Shown here: piece after piece, positions 49,649 through 59,973 of the stretch
How the letters are laid out: each line of letters begins with the position of its first letter
Numbering within the stretch: the first letter of the stretch is position 1
From: CAIWHR01 sp963734575
GTDB lineage: Bacteria; Pseudomonadota; Gammaproteobacteria; Burkholderiales; Casimicrobiaceae
Length of the DNA stretch: 64,000 nucleotides
Assembly: GCA_963734575.1 (NCBI GenBank)
Contig: CAVTHT010000015.1
Span: 248,001-312,000 of the forward strand
Direction: 5' to 3'
Notes under the pieces: model-generated
The model's database searches: none
Told to the model about the DNA's origin: nothing
Seen by the model: only the letters and a program-made list of their open reading frames with translations
Made by a program: the position numbers and the translations under genes

Positions 49649-50794
49649 GGGCTCGATCTGCATGGCGGCGAAGTCGCTCGTCACCGACCGCGGCGCGCTG
49701 GGCGTTGGCGGGGCCATCCCATCGACGCGCGCTGTCGGCGCATTCTGGTTGATGAGCCAGGCGAGGTTCGTCGGCGAGTCGGAGGCCGTCATCGCCTCCT
49801 CGTAGCTGATCCTGCCGTCGATGTGCAGGCGGCAGAGCGCCTGCTCGAACGTCTGCGATCCGGGGTAGAGCGACTGCTCCATCGCCTCCTTGATCTGCGT
49901 GATCTCGCCGTTCTTGATGAGCTCGGCGATGAGCGAGGTATTGAGCAGGATCTCGACCGCGGGCTGCAGGTTGCCTTCCTTGTTGCGCACCAGGCGCTGG
50001 CACACGATCGCGCGCAGGCCGATCGCGAGGTCGGACAGCAGGCCCGAGCGCGCCTCGTACGGGAACATGTTGATGATCCGCGACAGCGCGTGATAGCTGT
50101 TGTTGGCGTGCAGCGTCGAGAGGCACAGGTGGCCGGTGAGGGTGTGGAGCAGCGCTTGCTGCATGGTCTCGCGCTCGCGCACTTCGCCGATCATGATGAG
50201 ATCCGGCGCTTCGCGCAGCGCGTTGGCGAGTGCCCGATGGTAGTCGTGGGTGTCGACGCTGATCTCGCGCTGGTTCACCACGCTCTTCTTGTGCTGGTAC
50301 AGGTACTCGATCGGGTCCTCGATGGTGAGGATGTGTCCCGGGCGGTGCGTGTTGCGGTGGTCGATCATCGCCGCGAGCGTGGTCGACTTGCCGGAGCCCG
50401 TGGCGCCCGCCACGAGCACCAGCCCGCGCTTCTCCATGACGAGGTCGAGCAGCACCGGCGGCAGCCGCAGGTCGTCGAACGGCGGGATCGTGCTGCGCAC
50501 GTAGCGGATGACCAGCGACACCGTCCCGCGCTGGCGGAAGATGTTGATCCGGAAGTTGCCGACGGCGCGGTCGATGTACGAGAGGTTCATCTCGAGCTCG
50601 TTCTCGAACTCGCGCTGCTGCTCCTTGCTCATCAGCTCGTAGGCGATGCGGCGCACCGTTTCCACGTCCATGACCTGGGTGGAGACGGGTGAGAGCGTGC
50701 CGTTGATCTTGATGTTGATCGGCGCGCCGCACGAGATGAAGATGTCCGAGGCCTGCTTTTCGGCCATCAGCTTGAACAGGCGGTCGAGATACAT
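49622..50794 (-). CDS. pilU: Type IV pilus retraction ATPase, PilT/PilU family
   Basis: A 390-residue hexameric ATPase. Walker A is GATGSGKS, the Asp box is IGEVRERETMQQALLHTLTGHL, and His motifs follow in LSTLHANN. The length, the MYLDRLFKLMAEKQASDIFIS start and the C-terminal extension after the core favour PilU over PilT. It drives pilus retraction with PilT. pilT itself is not in the window. The gene runs away from the thioinosine phosphorylase. Confidence 0.92.
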   Translation of the reverse strand: MYLDRLFKLMAEKQASDIFISCGAPINIKINGTLSPVSTQVMDVETVRRIAYELMSKEQQREFENELEMNLSYIDRAVGNFRINIFRQRGTVSLVIRYVRSTIPPFDDLRLPPVLLDLVMEKRGLVLVAGATGSGKSTTLAAMIDHRNTHRPGHILTIEDPIEYLYQHKKSVVNQREISVDTHDYHRALANALREAPDLIMIGEVRERETMQQALLHTLTGHLCLSTLHANNSYHALSRIINMFPYEARSGLLSDLAIGLRAIVCQRLVRNKEGNLQPAVEILLNTSLIAELIKNGEITQIKEAMEQSLYPGSQTFEQALCRLHIDGRISYEEAMTASDSPTNLAWLINQNAPTARVDGMAPPTPSAPRSVTSDFAAMQIEPDMLDRASH

Positions 50795-50875
50795 GGGGCA
50801 GCCTCGTTGTCGACGAACCGCGGCACCGCGAACCCGCTGCGGCATCCCGCATGCCGTGGAGCGGCTCTCCCGCGC

Positions 50876-51042
50876 TACAATTCGCGGTCGCGCAGCCGGG
50901 CCCGGGCAGGACCCGGTCCGGATGATAATGTCATGAACTGATGGTGAGTTCCACCGGCCTCCGACCGGCGGGACGGCCGTCGGGCCACCACTCCGGCAGG
51001 CCTGCGGGCCCCCCGGCCAACCACTAAAGCAAAAGCAGGACC
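50876..51042 (+). promoter_or_regulatory. GC-rich 5' leader of the thioinosine phosphorylase gene
   Basis: A -10-like TACAAT at 50876-50881 could start a leader of about 155 bases before the ATG at 51043. The leader is very GC-rich with short complementary stretches such as GGTG-N5-CACC (50943-50955) and CCGAC with GTCGG. It matches no riboswitch class I can recognise. The ATG is preceded by AGCAGGA. Confidence 0.35.
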
Positions 51043-51780
51043 ATGCTCGCAATCATCGGCGGCACGGGGCTCACCCGGCTGTCCACGCTGGCGGTAGCCC
51101 ATCGCGAAGTGGTGCGCACACCGTACGGCGAGCCTTCGTCGACCCTCGTCTTTGGCGAGATCGCCGGCTGCAGTGCGGTATTCCTCGCGCGGCACGGTCA
51201 CGGGCACACGATCCCGCCGCACCGGGTCAACTATCGCGCCAACCTCTGGGCCCTGCGCAACGCCGGCGCGAAGGCTGTCCTGGCGGTCGCCTCCGTGGGC
51301 GGCATCAGCGACGTGATACCCGGGGAGCTCGTGCTGCCGCACCAGCTCATCGACTACACGCACGACCGGCCGAGCACGTTCTTCGACGGCGGCGACCGCA
51401 CGGTCGTACACGTCGACTTCACCCATCCGTACACCGAGCATCTGCGCGAGGTGTGCCTCGAGGGCGCGCGCGCGGCGGGCATTCCGCTCAAGGACGGTGG
51501 CGTTTACGCGGCCGTGTCGGGTCCGCGCCTCGAGACCGCGGCCGAAGTCGAGCGTCTGGCGCGCGACGGCGCCACGCTGGTCGGCATGACCGGCATGCCC
51601 GAAGCGGCGCTGGCGCGCGAGCTCGAGCTGCCGTATGCGTCCATCGCCGTGGTCGTGAATCACGCTGCCGGACGCGGCGATTCCGAGGAGCGCATCTCGA
51701 TGGAGAGCATCGCGGACGTGCTCGAGACCGCCATGGACAAGGTGCGCACGCTGCTCGAGCACGTCGCGCCGCGCATCTAG
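51043..51780 (+). CDS. S-methyl-5'-thioinosine phosphorylase
   Basis: A 245-residue PNP/MTAP-family protein. Marks are LAIIGGTGLT, FLARHGHGHTIPPHRVNYRANLWAL, AVSGPRLETAAEV and the substrate-site VGMTGMPEAALARELELPYA. The last segment fits 6-oxopurine specificity as in the Pseudomonas aeruginosa thioinosine phosphorylase. It splits methylthioinosine into hypoxanthine and methylthioribose 1-phosphate. The MtaD deaminase that would make its substrate is encoded at the end of this window. Confidence 0.85.
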   Translation: MLAIIGGTGLTRLSTLAVAHREVVRTPYGEPSSTLVFGEIAGCSAVFLARHGHGHTIPPHRVNYRANLWALRNAGAKAVLAVASVGGISDVIPGELVLPHQLIDYTHDRPSTFFDGGDRTVVHVDFTHPYTEHLREVCLEGARAAGIPLKDGGVYAAVSGPRLETAAEVERLARDGATLVGMTGMPEAALARELELPYASIAVVVNHAAGRGDSEERISMESIADVLETAMDKVRTLLEHVAPRI

Positions 51781-51807
51781 CACCTGAACGGGCCCCAAGG
51801 AACGCCG

Positions 51808-52345
51808 ATGATCCGCGAGATCCTGCGCATGGGCGACACGCGGCTGTGGACGCCGTCGGCGCCCGTCACGCGCTTCGATACCCCGGAGTTGCACGCTCTG
51901 CTGCAAGACCTGCGCGACACGATGGCCGACGCCAATGGCGCCGGGCTCGCTGCGCCACAGATCGGCGTCGGGCTGCAGGTGGTGGTGTTCGGCGTCGAGC
52001 ACAGCGCACGGTACCCGGACGCGCCGCCGGTGCCGTACACCGAGCTCGTCAATCCGGTACTGACGCCGCTCTCGCCCGAGATGGAGGACGGCTGGGAAGG
52101 GTGCCTGTCGGTGCCGGGGCTGCGCGGCATGGTGCCGCGGTTCACCCGCCTGCGCTACGAGGGGTGCGATCCACGCGGGCGAGCGCATCGTGCGCGAGGT
52201 GACGGGGTTCCATGCCCGCGTGGTGCAGCACGAATGCGATCACCTCGCGGGCATCCTCTACCCGATGCGGATGCGCGACTTCACCCGCTTCGGGTTCACC
52301 GACATCCTCTTTCCGGAGCTGGCCGGCGCGGACGCCGACGATTGA
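51808..52345 (+). CDS. def: Peptide deformylase (one frameshift)
   Basis: A 178-residue deformylase after removing one extra base in 52171-52174. Motif 1 is GAGLAAPQIG, motif 2 is EGCLSVPG and motif 3 is QHECDHLAGIL, together supplying the Cys and two His metal ligands and the catalytic Glu. It removes formyl groups from new proteins. The enzyme is normally essential, so a real frameshift is improbable unless a second copy exists. It is 27 bases after the phosphorylase and convergent with glnD. Confidence 0.9.
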
Positions 52346-52359
52346 GCGGCCGAGGCTCC

Positions 52360-54969
52360 CTAGCTCAGCCGCAGCTGCTCGTACAGCTCGGTCTCCAGTC
52401 GCAGCACCGATTGCTCGTCCTGCAGCGCGCTGCCTTCGACGAGAAAGACGTCCTCGGCCCGCTCACCCAGCGTATTGATCTTCGCGCTCGTCACGCTGAT
52501 GTTGGCGTGCGCGAGGGTGTAGGCGATGCGCGCCAGCAATCCCGGACGGTCTCCGGCGACGATCTCCAGGATGTGCTGCGTGCCCTTGTCATCGGGAAAC
52601 ACGCGTACCTCCGGTGAGAGCGGAAAGTGCCGCAGGTGGCGGCTGACGCGGCCGACGGCCGGCGCCTCGAGCGGCGGCTGCGTCTCGAGGAGACGTCCGA
52701 GCTCGTACTCGATGTACTGGATCGTCTCCCGATGCGAGGCATGCGGATCGACGGGATCGTGCATCGAGAATGTGTCGAGCGCGTAGCCGTGGCGGGTCGT
52801 GTGGATCTTGGCTTCCACGATCGACAATCCCGTGCGGCCGAGGAACCCGCAGACGCGGGCGAAGAGCTCCTTCTGATCGGGCAGGTACACGAACACCTGC
52901 AGCCCGGCGCCGGCGCGTGACAGCCGCGCCTTGACGACCGGACGCGGACCTTCGACGCGAAAGTAGAGTTGCCGCGCGTGCCACGCGATCTCGTCGGCGG
53001 CATGGTGCTGGAAGTACACGTTGTCGAGCTTGCTCCACAGCGCCTGCTCGGCGCCTTCGCGCACGGCGTACAGGCGCAGGAGCCGCCGCGCCTCGGCCTG
53101 GCGCTCCTGCAGGCTGTCGGCGAGCGTGGCCGCGCCCGCGCCCTGCAGCCGTGCCCGGGTGAGGTGGAAGAGGTCCTCGAGGAGCTTCGCCTTCCACGCG
53201 TTCCACACGCGCGGACTGGTGCCGCGGATGTCGGCTACCGTGAACAGGTAGAGCGCGACGAGGCGGCGCTCGGTGCCGACCTTGCGCGCGAACTCCTCGA
53301 TCACGTCCGGGTTGCTGATGTCCTGCTTCTGCGCGGTGGACGACATGGTGAGGTGCTGCGCGACCAGCCATTCGATCAGCGCCGCGTCGTCGCCCGCGAT
53401 GCCGTGCATGCGACAGAACCGGCGCGCGTCGCGCGCGCCCAGCGCGGAGTGATCGCCACCGCGGCCCTTGCCGATGTCGTGGAAGAGTCCCGCGAGATAG
53501 AGCACCTCCTTGCGCTCGAAATCGGCGATGAGGCGCGAGGACAGCGGGTACTCGTGCGCGTGCTGCGCCTCGCAGAAGCGCCGCAGGTTGCGGATCACCA
53601 TCAGCGTGTGCTCGTCCACGGTGTACACGTGGAAGAGATCGTGCTGCATCTGGCCCACGATGCGTCCGAACGGCGGCAAGTAGTGGCCGAGCACGTCGTA
53701 CAGATTCATCCGGCGAAGCTCGTGCGTCAGGCCGCGCGGTTCGCGGAACACCTGTACGAACCGCGCGCGATTGACGGGATCGGCGCGAAAGCGCGCGTCG
53801 ATGCGATGCCGGTTGCGCCACAGCGCGCGCAGCGTGCGCGCCGACATGCCCTTCAGCTCCGGATGTCGCTGCATCGTGATGAACGCGTCGAGCATGGCGC
53901 CCGGACGGCGCACGAACAGCGCCTCGTCGGCGAGGTCGAGGAGCTCGTCCACGACCTGGAACTCCTCGTCGAGCGGCGTGGGCACCGTGGTCGAGGGGAA
54001 GATCCGCGCATGGAGGTTCTGCAGCAGGATGACGTTCACCTGGCGCACCAGCCGGGCGGCGCGATAGTAGCGCTGCATGAGCTGTTCGCTGGCGCGGCGC
54101 GCGGGCGTGTCGGTGAGCCCGATCTCGCGCGCGAGCGCCTGCTGCTGGTCGAACACCAGGCGGTCCTCGCGCCGGCCGGCGAGATAGTGCAGACGCACGC
54201 GCAGGGCACCGATGAAGCGCTCGTGCCGCGTCACGGCGCGCGCTTCCTGCCCGGTGATGAGACCGGCGCGCGCGAGCTCGCTCCAAGTGCGGCCGAGACC
54301 GGCGGCGCGCGCGATCCAGATCACGGTCTGCAGGTCGCGCAGGCCGCCGGGACTTTCCTTGACGTTGGGCTCGAGGTTGTAGGCGGTGTCGTGGAACTTG
54401 AGATGCCGCTGCTGTTGCTCCAGCGCCTTGGCCTCGTAGAAGCCGACCACGTCGAGCGCGTCGCGAAACGCCGTCCCGAACGCGCGATACAGTGCGCGCG
54501 AGCCGGCGAGGAGGCGATGCTCCAGGAGACTCGTCGCGATCGTGCCGTCGGCGGCCATCGCGGTCGTGCATTCACCGACCGTGCGGACACTGTGGCCGGG
54601 CTCGAGCCCGATGTCCCACAGCATCCCCACGAAGCGTTCGATGAACGGGGTGAGCCCGGCGTCGGCCGGCTGCGCCAGCAGCACGAGCACGTCGACGTCG
54701 GAATGCGGGAAGAGCTGTCCGCGGCCGTAGCCGCCGACGGCGAGCAGTGCGGCGTGCGGCGGCGCACGGAGCTCGCTCCACACTTCGCGCACGATGCGGT
54801 CGACGAGCCGGGCATGGCTGCGCAGCAGTGCCGGTGTGTCGGGGCGCTCGTGGAACGACCGCCGCAGTGCCTCACGGTCGCTCGCCAGCTCCGCGCGCCA
54901 GCGCTGGGCGCCGGACAACGCCGCCGGAGCGGCTTCGGCAGGCGCGGCGGCGGGCGCGGATACGCTCAC
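52360..54969 (-). CDS. glnD: [Protein-PII] uridylyltransferase / uridylyl-removing enzyme
   Basis: An 869-residue GlnD. The nucleotidyltransferase domain has GGYGRGQLFPHSDVDVLVL. The HD domain has LYLAGLFHDIGKGRGGDHS. Two ACT domains fill the last 200 residues. It uridylylates and deuridylylates the PII proteins in response to glutamine, and so sets nitrogen control. Its start is only 4 bases after the map stop, and map follows dapD equally closely, giving a dapD-map-glnD operon. It is intact over 2.6 kb. Confidence 0.97.
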   Translation of the reverse strand: MSVSAPAAAPAEAAPAALSGAQRWRAELASDREALRRSFHERPDTPALLRSHARLVDRIVREVWSELRAPPHAALLAVGGYGRGQLFPHSDVDVLVLLAQPADAGLTPFIERFVGMLWDIGLEPGHSVRTVGECTTAMAADGTIATSLLEHRLLAGSRALYRAFGTAFRDALDVVGFYEAKALEQQQRHLKFHDTAYNLEPNVKESPGGLRDLQTVIWIARAAGLGRTWSELARAGLITGQEARAVTRHERFIGALRVRLHYLAGRREDRLVFDQQQALAREIGLTDTPARRASEQLMQRYYRAARLVRQVNVILLQNLHARIFPSTTVPTPLDEEFQVVDELLDLADEALFVRRPGAMLDAFITMQRHPELKGMSARTLRALWRNRHRIDARFRADPVNRARFVQVFREPRGLTHELRRMNLYDVLGHYLPPFGRIVGQMQHDLFHVYTVDEHTLMVIRNLRRFCEAQHAHEYPLSSRLIADFERKEVLYLAGLFHDIGKGRGGDHSALGARDARRFCRMHGIAGDDAALIEWLVAQHLTMSSTAQKQDISNPDVIEEFARKVGTERRLVALYLFTVADIRGTSPRVWNAWKAKLLEDLFHLTRARLQGAGAATLADSLQERQAEARRLLRLYAVREGAEQALWSKLDNVYFQHHAADEIAWHARQLYFRVEGPRPVVKARLSRAGAGLQVFVYLPDQKELFARVCGFLGRTGLSIVEAKIHTTRHGYALDTFSMHDPVDPHASHRETIQYIEYELGRLLETQPPLEAPAVGRVSRHLRHFPLSPEVRVFPDDKGTQHILEIVAGDRPGLLARIAYTLAHANISVTSAKINTLGERAEDVFLVEGSALQDEQSVLRLETELYEQLRLS

Positions 54970-54973
54970 GGCA

Positions 54974-55768
54974 TCAGGCAGCCGGGGGCGGCGGCGTTCC
55001 TGGCGAAACGGTCAGGATCTCGAAACCGTCTTCGGTCACGAGCACCGTGTGCTCCCACTGTGCGGACAGCGAGTGATCGGCCGTCACGATCGTCCAGCCG
55101 TCCTTCATGGACCGGATGCCGGGCGCTCCCGCGTTCACCATCGGCTCGATCGTGAACACCATGCCCGGCTGCAGCTTGAGGCCGGTGCCGGGGCGGCCGT
55201 AATGCAGGACCTGCGGCTCCTCGTGGAACTTGCGTCCGATGCCGTGGCCGCAGAATTCGCGCACGATCGAGAAGCCATTGCTTTCGGCGTGCCGCTGGAT
55301 CACGTTGCCGATGTCGCCGAGATGCGCGCCGGGACGCACCGTGCGGATGCCCTTCCACATGGCCTCGTAGGTAACGTCCACCAGGCGCTTCGCCTGAATC
55401 GACGGCGTGCCCACCAGGAACATGCGGCTCGTGTCGCCGTGGAAACCTTCCTTGATGACCGTGATGTCGATGTTCACGATGTCGCCGGACTTGAGCTTCT
55501 TGTCGCCGGGGATCCCGTGGCAGACGACGTGGTTGACCGATGTGCAGACGGACGCCGGGTACGGCACGTGACCGGGGGGCGCGTAGTTGAGCGGCGCGGG
55601 GATCGTGCCCTGCTTCTCCACCATGTAGTCGTGGCAGAGGCGGTTGAGCTCGCCGGTCGTCGTGCCAGCCTGGACGAACGGTGTGATGTAGTCGAGAACC
55701 TCCGCCGCGAGGCGCCCGGCCACGCGCATCTTCTCGACGTCCTGCGCCGACTTGAGATTTACGGACAT
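54974..55768 (-). CDS. map: Methionine aminopeptidase, type I
   Basis: A 264-residue M24 metallopeptidase. The five metal ligands are carried by DIVNIDITVIKEGFHGDTSRMF, FCGHGIGRKFHEEPQ, FTIEPMV and the final AQWEHTVLVTEDG. It removes the N-terminal methionine after deformylation. It lies 4 bases after dapD and 4 before glnD, with def close by, grouping two steps of N-terminal processing. Confidence 0.96.
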   Translation of the reverse strand: MSVNLKSAQDVEKMRVAGRLAAEVLDYITPFVQAGTTTGELNRLCHDYMVEKQGTIPAPLNYAPPGHVPYPASVCTSVNHVVCHGIPGDKKLKSGDIVNIDITVIKEGFHGDTSRMFLVGTPSIQAKRLVDVTYEAMWKGIRTVRPGAHLGDIGNVIQRHAESNGFSIVREFCGHGIGRKFHEEPQVLHYGRPGTGLKLQPGMVFTIEPMVNAGAPGIRSMKDGWTIVTADHSLSAQWEHTVLVTEDGFEILTVSPGTPPPPAA

Positions 55769-55772
55769 GGCA

Positions 55773-56603
<831 letters not shown>

Positions 56604-56792
56604 CGCGGTCCCGTGAGCACGGCCGAGGCGCTGAATGCGACGGCTCAAACCCGCTAGTTTACCGTGCCCCAGGAGACTGGCCGCCGGCCGGGGTCCGGGC
56701 GCCACGATCGCAGGCCGGGATGCGGAGGCGGGGCAGGGCACCGCCGCAGGGCCGCGCGTACCGCCGGCTGGCCGAGCAGCGGGGGGCCGGGG

Positions 56793-57533
56793 CTACATCG
56801 CCTTGAAGCGATGCGCGAACGTGCGGCTGACCGAGAGCTTCTCGGTACGGTTCCTGAGGAGGATCACGGGCTGGTCGCGCCAGTCCCGCTCGACGCGCGC
56901 GATGGCACGCAGGTTGACGATCGTGCTGCGGTGGATCTGCCAGAAAGCATCCGGGTCGAGCTCCTCGTAGAGCTCCTTGATGGGCTTGCGGATGAGCGCG
57001 TCGCCGTCGGCGGTGACCACTTTCGTGTACTTGTCCTCGGCCTGGAAATACAGGATCTCGTTCACGTCGATCATGCGCATCGACGCGCCGAGCGAGGCCC
57101 GCACCCACCTGAGCGGACCGCCGCCCTCCCGACCGGCGAGGCGCGCCAGCAGCGCGGCGAGATCGAGCGGTGCCGACGACAGCCGGCTCTTGAGCCGCGC
57201 GACGACCTTGTCGATGCGCTCGGGCGTGGGCGGCTTCAGGAGATAGTCGACGGCCCCTTCCTCGAACGCCGCGACGGCGTACTCGTCGTAGGCCGTGACG
57301 AACACGACGTGGCAGCGGCCGTTGAGCTCGCGCGCGACCTCGAGGCCGGTTTTCACGGGCATGCGGATGTCGAGGAAGGCGATGTCGGGGGAGAGCTCCG
57401 TCGCGAGGGCCAGCGCCTCCTCGCCATTGGCGGCCTCGCCCACGATGTCGAGCTCGGGCCACGACTCCGCGAGACGCGTGCGGAGGAGCGCGCGCAGCAT
57501 CGCTTCGTCCTCGGCGAGCAGGGCAGTAGGCAT
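56793..57533 (-). CDS. LytTR family DNA-binding response regulator
   Basis: A 246-residue regulator. The receiver has EDE at 8-10 and the phospho-acceptor Asp55 in IAFLDIRMP. The C-terminal LytTR domain reads ILYFQAEDKYTKVVTADG and FWQIHRSTIVNL. It resembles AlgR-type regulators. It is paired with the histidine kinase just upstream, 5 bases away. It interrupts the dapC-dapD region. Confidence 0.92.
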   Translation of the reverse strand: MPTALLAEDEAMLRALLRTRLAESWPELDIVGEAANGEEALALATELSPDIAFLDIRMPVKTGLEVARELNGRCHVVFVTAYDEYAVAAFEEGAVDYLLKPPTPERIDKVVARLKSRLSSAPLDLAALLARLAGREGGGPLRWVRASLGASMRMIDVNEILYFQAEDKYTKVVTADGDALIRKPIKELYEELDPDAFWQIHRSTIVNLRAIARVERDWRDQPVILLRNRTEKLSVSRTFAHRFKAM

Positions 57534-57538
57534 GGAAT

Positions 57539-58606
57539 TCAGCTGGCTTCGGCCGGGATCTCGATCACGGCACGCGCACCGCGCGGTGCCGCGTTGTCGA
57601 GCGAGAACCGGGCTTCGGGACCGTACAGGGCAGCCAGGCGCTCGCGCACGTTGCTCAAGCCTACGCCGCGGCCCGTGGGCTGTGCGGTTGCGGTGCTCAC
57701 GCCGCTGCCCGTGTCCGTCACGCTCACCTGCAGCTTGCCATCGACGCGTCTGGCCTCGATGCGCACGTTGCCGCCCTGCGCCTGCGTTTCGAGCCCATGC
57801 TCGATCGCGTTCTCGACCACCGAGATGAGGAGCCCCGGCGGGAACGGCGCCTGGCGCAGCACGTCCGGCACGTCGACGCTGAACTCGAGCCGCTCGCCCA
57901 TGCGCATCTTGAGGATGTTGAGATACGCCTCGGCCATCTCGACCTCCTTGCCGAGCGCAGTGCTCGTCGTACGCAACTGCGGCAGCGCGGCACGCAGGTA
58001 CGCGAGGAGGTGGCCGAGCAGACGCGTCGCCTGCGGCGGGTCGGTCTCCGTCAGGTACTGCACCGACGCCAGCGTGTTGAACAGGAAATGCGGCTCGATC
58101 TGCGCCTGCATCACCTTGAGCTCGGCCTCGACCGCCTGTCGGGATACCAGGTGATGCGCCGCCTCGGACTTGAGCAGGGCGGACTCGGCGCGCGACTCGC
58201 GGAACTTGAAGAGGAAGAACAGACTGACGAAGAGGCCATTGCCGAAGGCCGTCAGGAGCGAGAGCCCGAAGAACCTCGGCCGCGCCTGGAGGTCGGCCAT
58301 CGTGTAGCCCTTCAGCACGATGATGAGCAGCGTCCCCAGCACCGCGCCCACGGCCACCGCGCCGATCAGGCGCGCGACGGGCCACTTCTTCTCCCACGGC
58401 GAGACGACGTTGACGCAATACGCGATCGAGAACCCGACGCATTGCGCCGAGACCAGCGGATGCCAGAACGGCCGCGTATCCTCGATCCACAGGAGCGCCG
58501 CGAAGCCGGTGTTGATCGCGGCGATCAGCAGCACGGTCAGCCACGAGACGTGGAAGCCGGCACGCAGGGCAGCGAGCCAGGACGGACGGGTCGAATCGGA
58601 GACCAT
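57539..58606 (-). CDS. LytS/AlgZ-type sensor histidine kinase
   Basis: A 355-residue membrane kinase. Four or so N-terminal membrane helices are followed by the His_kinase motif QAQIEPHFLFNTLASVQYL, holding the phosphorylated His, and an ATPase domain with VVENAIEHGLE and TDTGSGV and GVGLSNVRERL. It phosphorylates the adjacent LytTR regulator. The signal is unknown; AlgZ-like partners in Pseudomonas govern pili and alginate, and pilU is nearby, which may be chance. Confidence 0.9.
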   Translation of the reverse strand: MVSDSTRPSWLAALRAGFHVSWLTVLLIAAINTGFAALLWIEDTRPFWHPLVSAQCVGFSIAYCVNVVSPWEKKWPVARLIGAVAVGAVLGTLLIIVLKGYTMADLQARPRFFGLSLLTAFGNGLFVSLFFLFKFRESRAESALLKSEAAHHLVSRQAVEAELKVMQAQIEPHFLFNTLASVQYLTETDPPQATRLLGHLLAYLRAALPQLRTTSTALGKEVEMAEAYLNILKMRMGERLEFSVDVPDVLRQAPFPPGLLISVVENAIEHGLETQAQGGNVRIEARRVDGKLQVSVTDTGSGVSTATAQPTGRGVGLSNVRERLAALYGPEARFSLDNAAPRGARAVIEIPAEAS

Positions 58607-58698
58607 GCGTCCGATTGTAGTGGCGCGAGTCGCGGTCCGGCGAGAGTCCGACGAAGCGCAGCCGGCGCGGACGAACCGCGGCCGGCCGCGCGGAGGCC

Positions 58699-59892
58699 TC
58701 AGAGCCCGCGCGCGAAGGTCACGATGCGCTCCACCGCCTCGGCGCACTCGGCGAACGAGGCGACGAGCGCGATGCGCACGAAGCCGGCTCCCGGGTTGGT
58801 CCCGTGCGCGTCGCGGGCGAGGAAGCTGCCGGGCAGCACGGTCACCGCCTGGTCGCGGTAGAGCTCACGCGCGAAGGCGACGTCGTCGATCGGCGTGCGC
58901 GCCCAGAGATAGAAGGCTGCGTCCGGCATCGTGCACGGGAGCGCCGCCGCGAGCTGCGGCTGCAGCGCGCTGAATTTTTCGGCGTAGGCGTGCCGGTTGG
59001 CGCGCACGTGCGCCTCGTCGTTCCACGCCGCGATGCTCGCACTGGCCACGGTCGGCGACATCGCCGAGCCGTGATACGTACGATAGAGCAGGAAGGCCTT
59101 CACGAGCGCGGCGTCGCCCGCCACGTAGCCCGAACGCATGCCGGGCACGTTCGAGCGCTTGGAGAGGCTGCCGAACGTGAGTACCCCGCGATAGTCGGAA
59201 CGGCCGAGCGCCTGCGCCGCTGCGAGCGCACCGAGTGGCGGCCGTGCCTCGTCGAAGTACACCTCGGAATAGCACTCGTCCGACGCGATCACGAACTGGT
59301 GCCGGTCGGCGAGCTCGAACAGCGTGCGCCATTCGTCGAGGGTCGCGACGCGGCCGGTGGGATTGTCCGGGGAGCAGACGTACAGGAGCTGGGTCCGCGC
59401 GAGCACGGCTTCGGGCACGCGCTCCCACGGTGGCCGGTACGCTTCGCGCGCGTCGGAGTTCACGTAGCAAGGCTCGGCGCCTGCGAGCAGTGCGCCACCT
59501 TCGTAGATCTGGTAGCACGGGTTGGGCATCAGCACGGTGGCGCCAGGGCGGCTCGCGTCGACGGTCGTCTGGGCGAATGCGAACAGCGCCTCGCGACTGC
59601 CGAGCACGGGCAGCACCTGTGAGGTCGCATCGAGCGCCGCGAGCTGGTGGCGGCGCACGAGCCATGCAGCGATGGCCTCGCGCAGGGCGGGCGTGCCAGC
59701 TGTCGTGGGATAATTCGCGAGGCCCGCGGTGGCCTCTCGCAGCGCCACGATCACAAGCGAAGGCGTCGGATGCCGCGGCTCCCCGATCGACAGGTTGATG
59801 GGACGCAGCGCCGGATTCGGCTGCACCGCGGCGATTGCCTGGCGCAGGCGTTCGAAGGGATAGGGCTTCAGCAGCCCGAGGCGGGGATTCAC
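58699..59892 (-). CDS. dapC: Succinyldiaminopimelate transaminase
   Basis: A 397-residue PLP aminotransferase of fold type I. The opening NPRLGLLKPYPFERLRQAIAAVQPN and NLSIGEPRHPTP are typical of DapC. The PLP lysine is in LTFGSLSKRSNVPGMRSGYVAG. It makes N-succinyl-diaminopimelate for lysine and cell wall. It is divergent from the gspC gene and upstream of the LytTR pair on the same strand. Confidence 0.92.
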   Translation of the reverse strand: MNPRLGLLKPYPFERLRQAIAAVQPNPALRPINLSIGEPRHPTPSLVIVALREATAGLANYPTTAGTPALREAIAAWLVRRHQLAALDATSQVLPVLGSREALFAFAQTTVDASRPGATVLMPNPCYQIYEGGALLAGAEPCYVNSDAREAYRPPWERVPEAVLARTQLLYVCSPDNPTGRVATLDEWRTLFELADRHQFVIASDECYSEVYFDEARPPLGALAAAQALGRSDYRGVLTFGSLSKRSNVPGMRSGYVAGDAALVKAFLLYRTYHGSAMSPTVASASIAAWNDEAHVRANRHAYAEKFSALQPQLAAALPCTMPDAAFYLWARTPIDDVAFARELYRDQAVTVLPGSFLARDAHGTNPGAGFVRIALVASFAECAEAVERIVTFARGL

Positions 59893-59973
59893 GCGAGAGC
59901 AGCTCGAGATGGCAACGCAAAATTATACGGGAGCGGCTCCATCGACCTCGTTGCGCGCGGACCCCGCAGCGCG

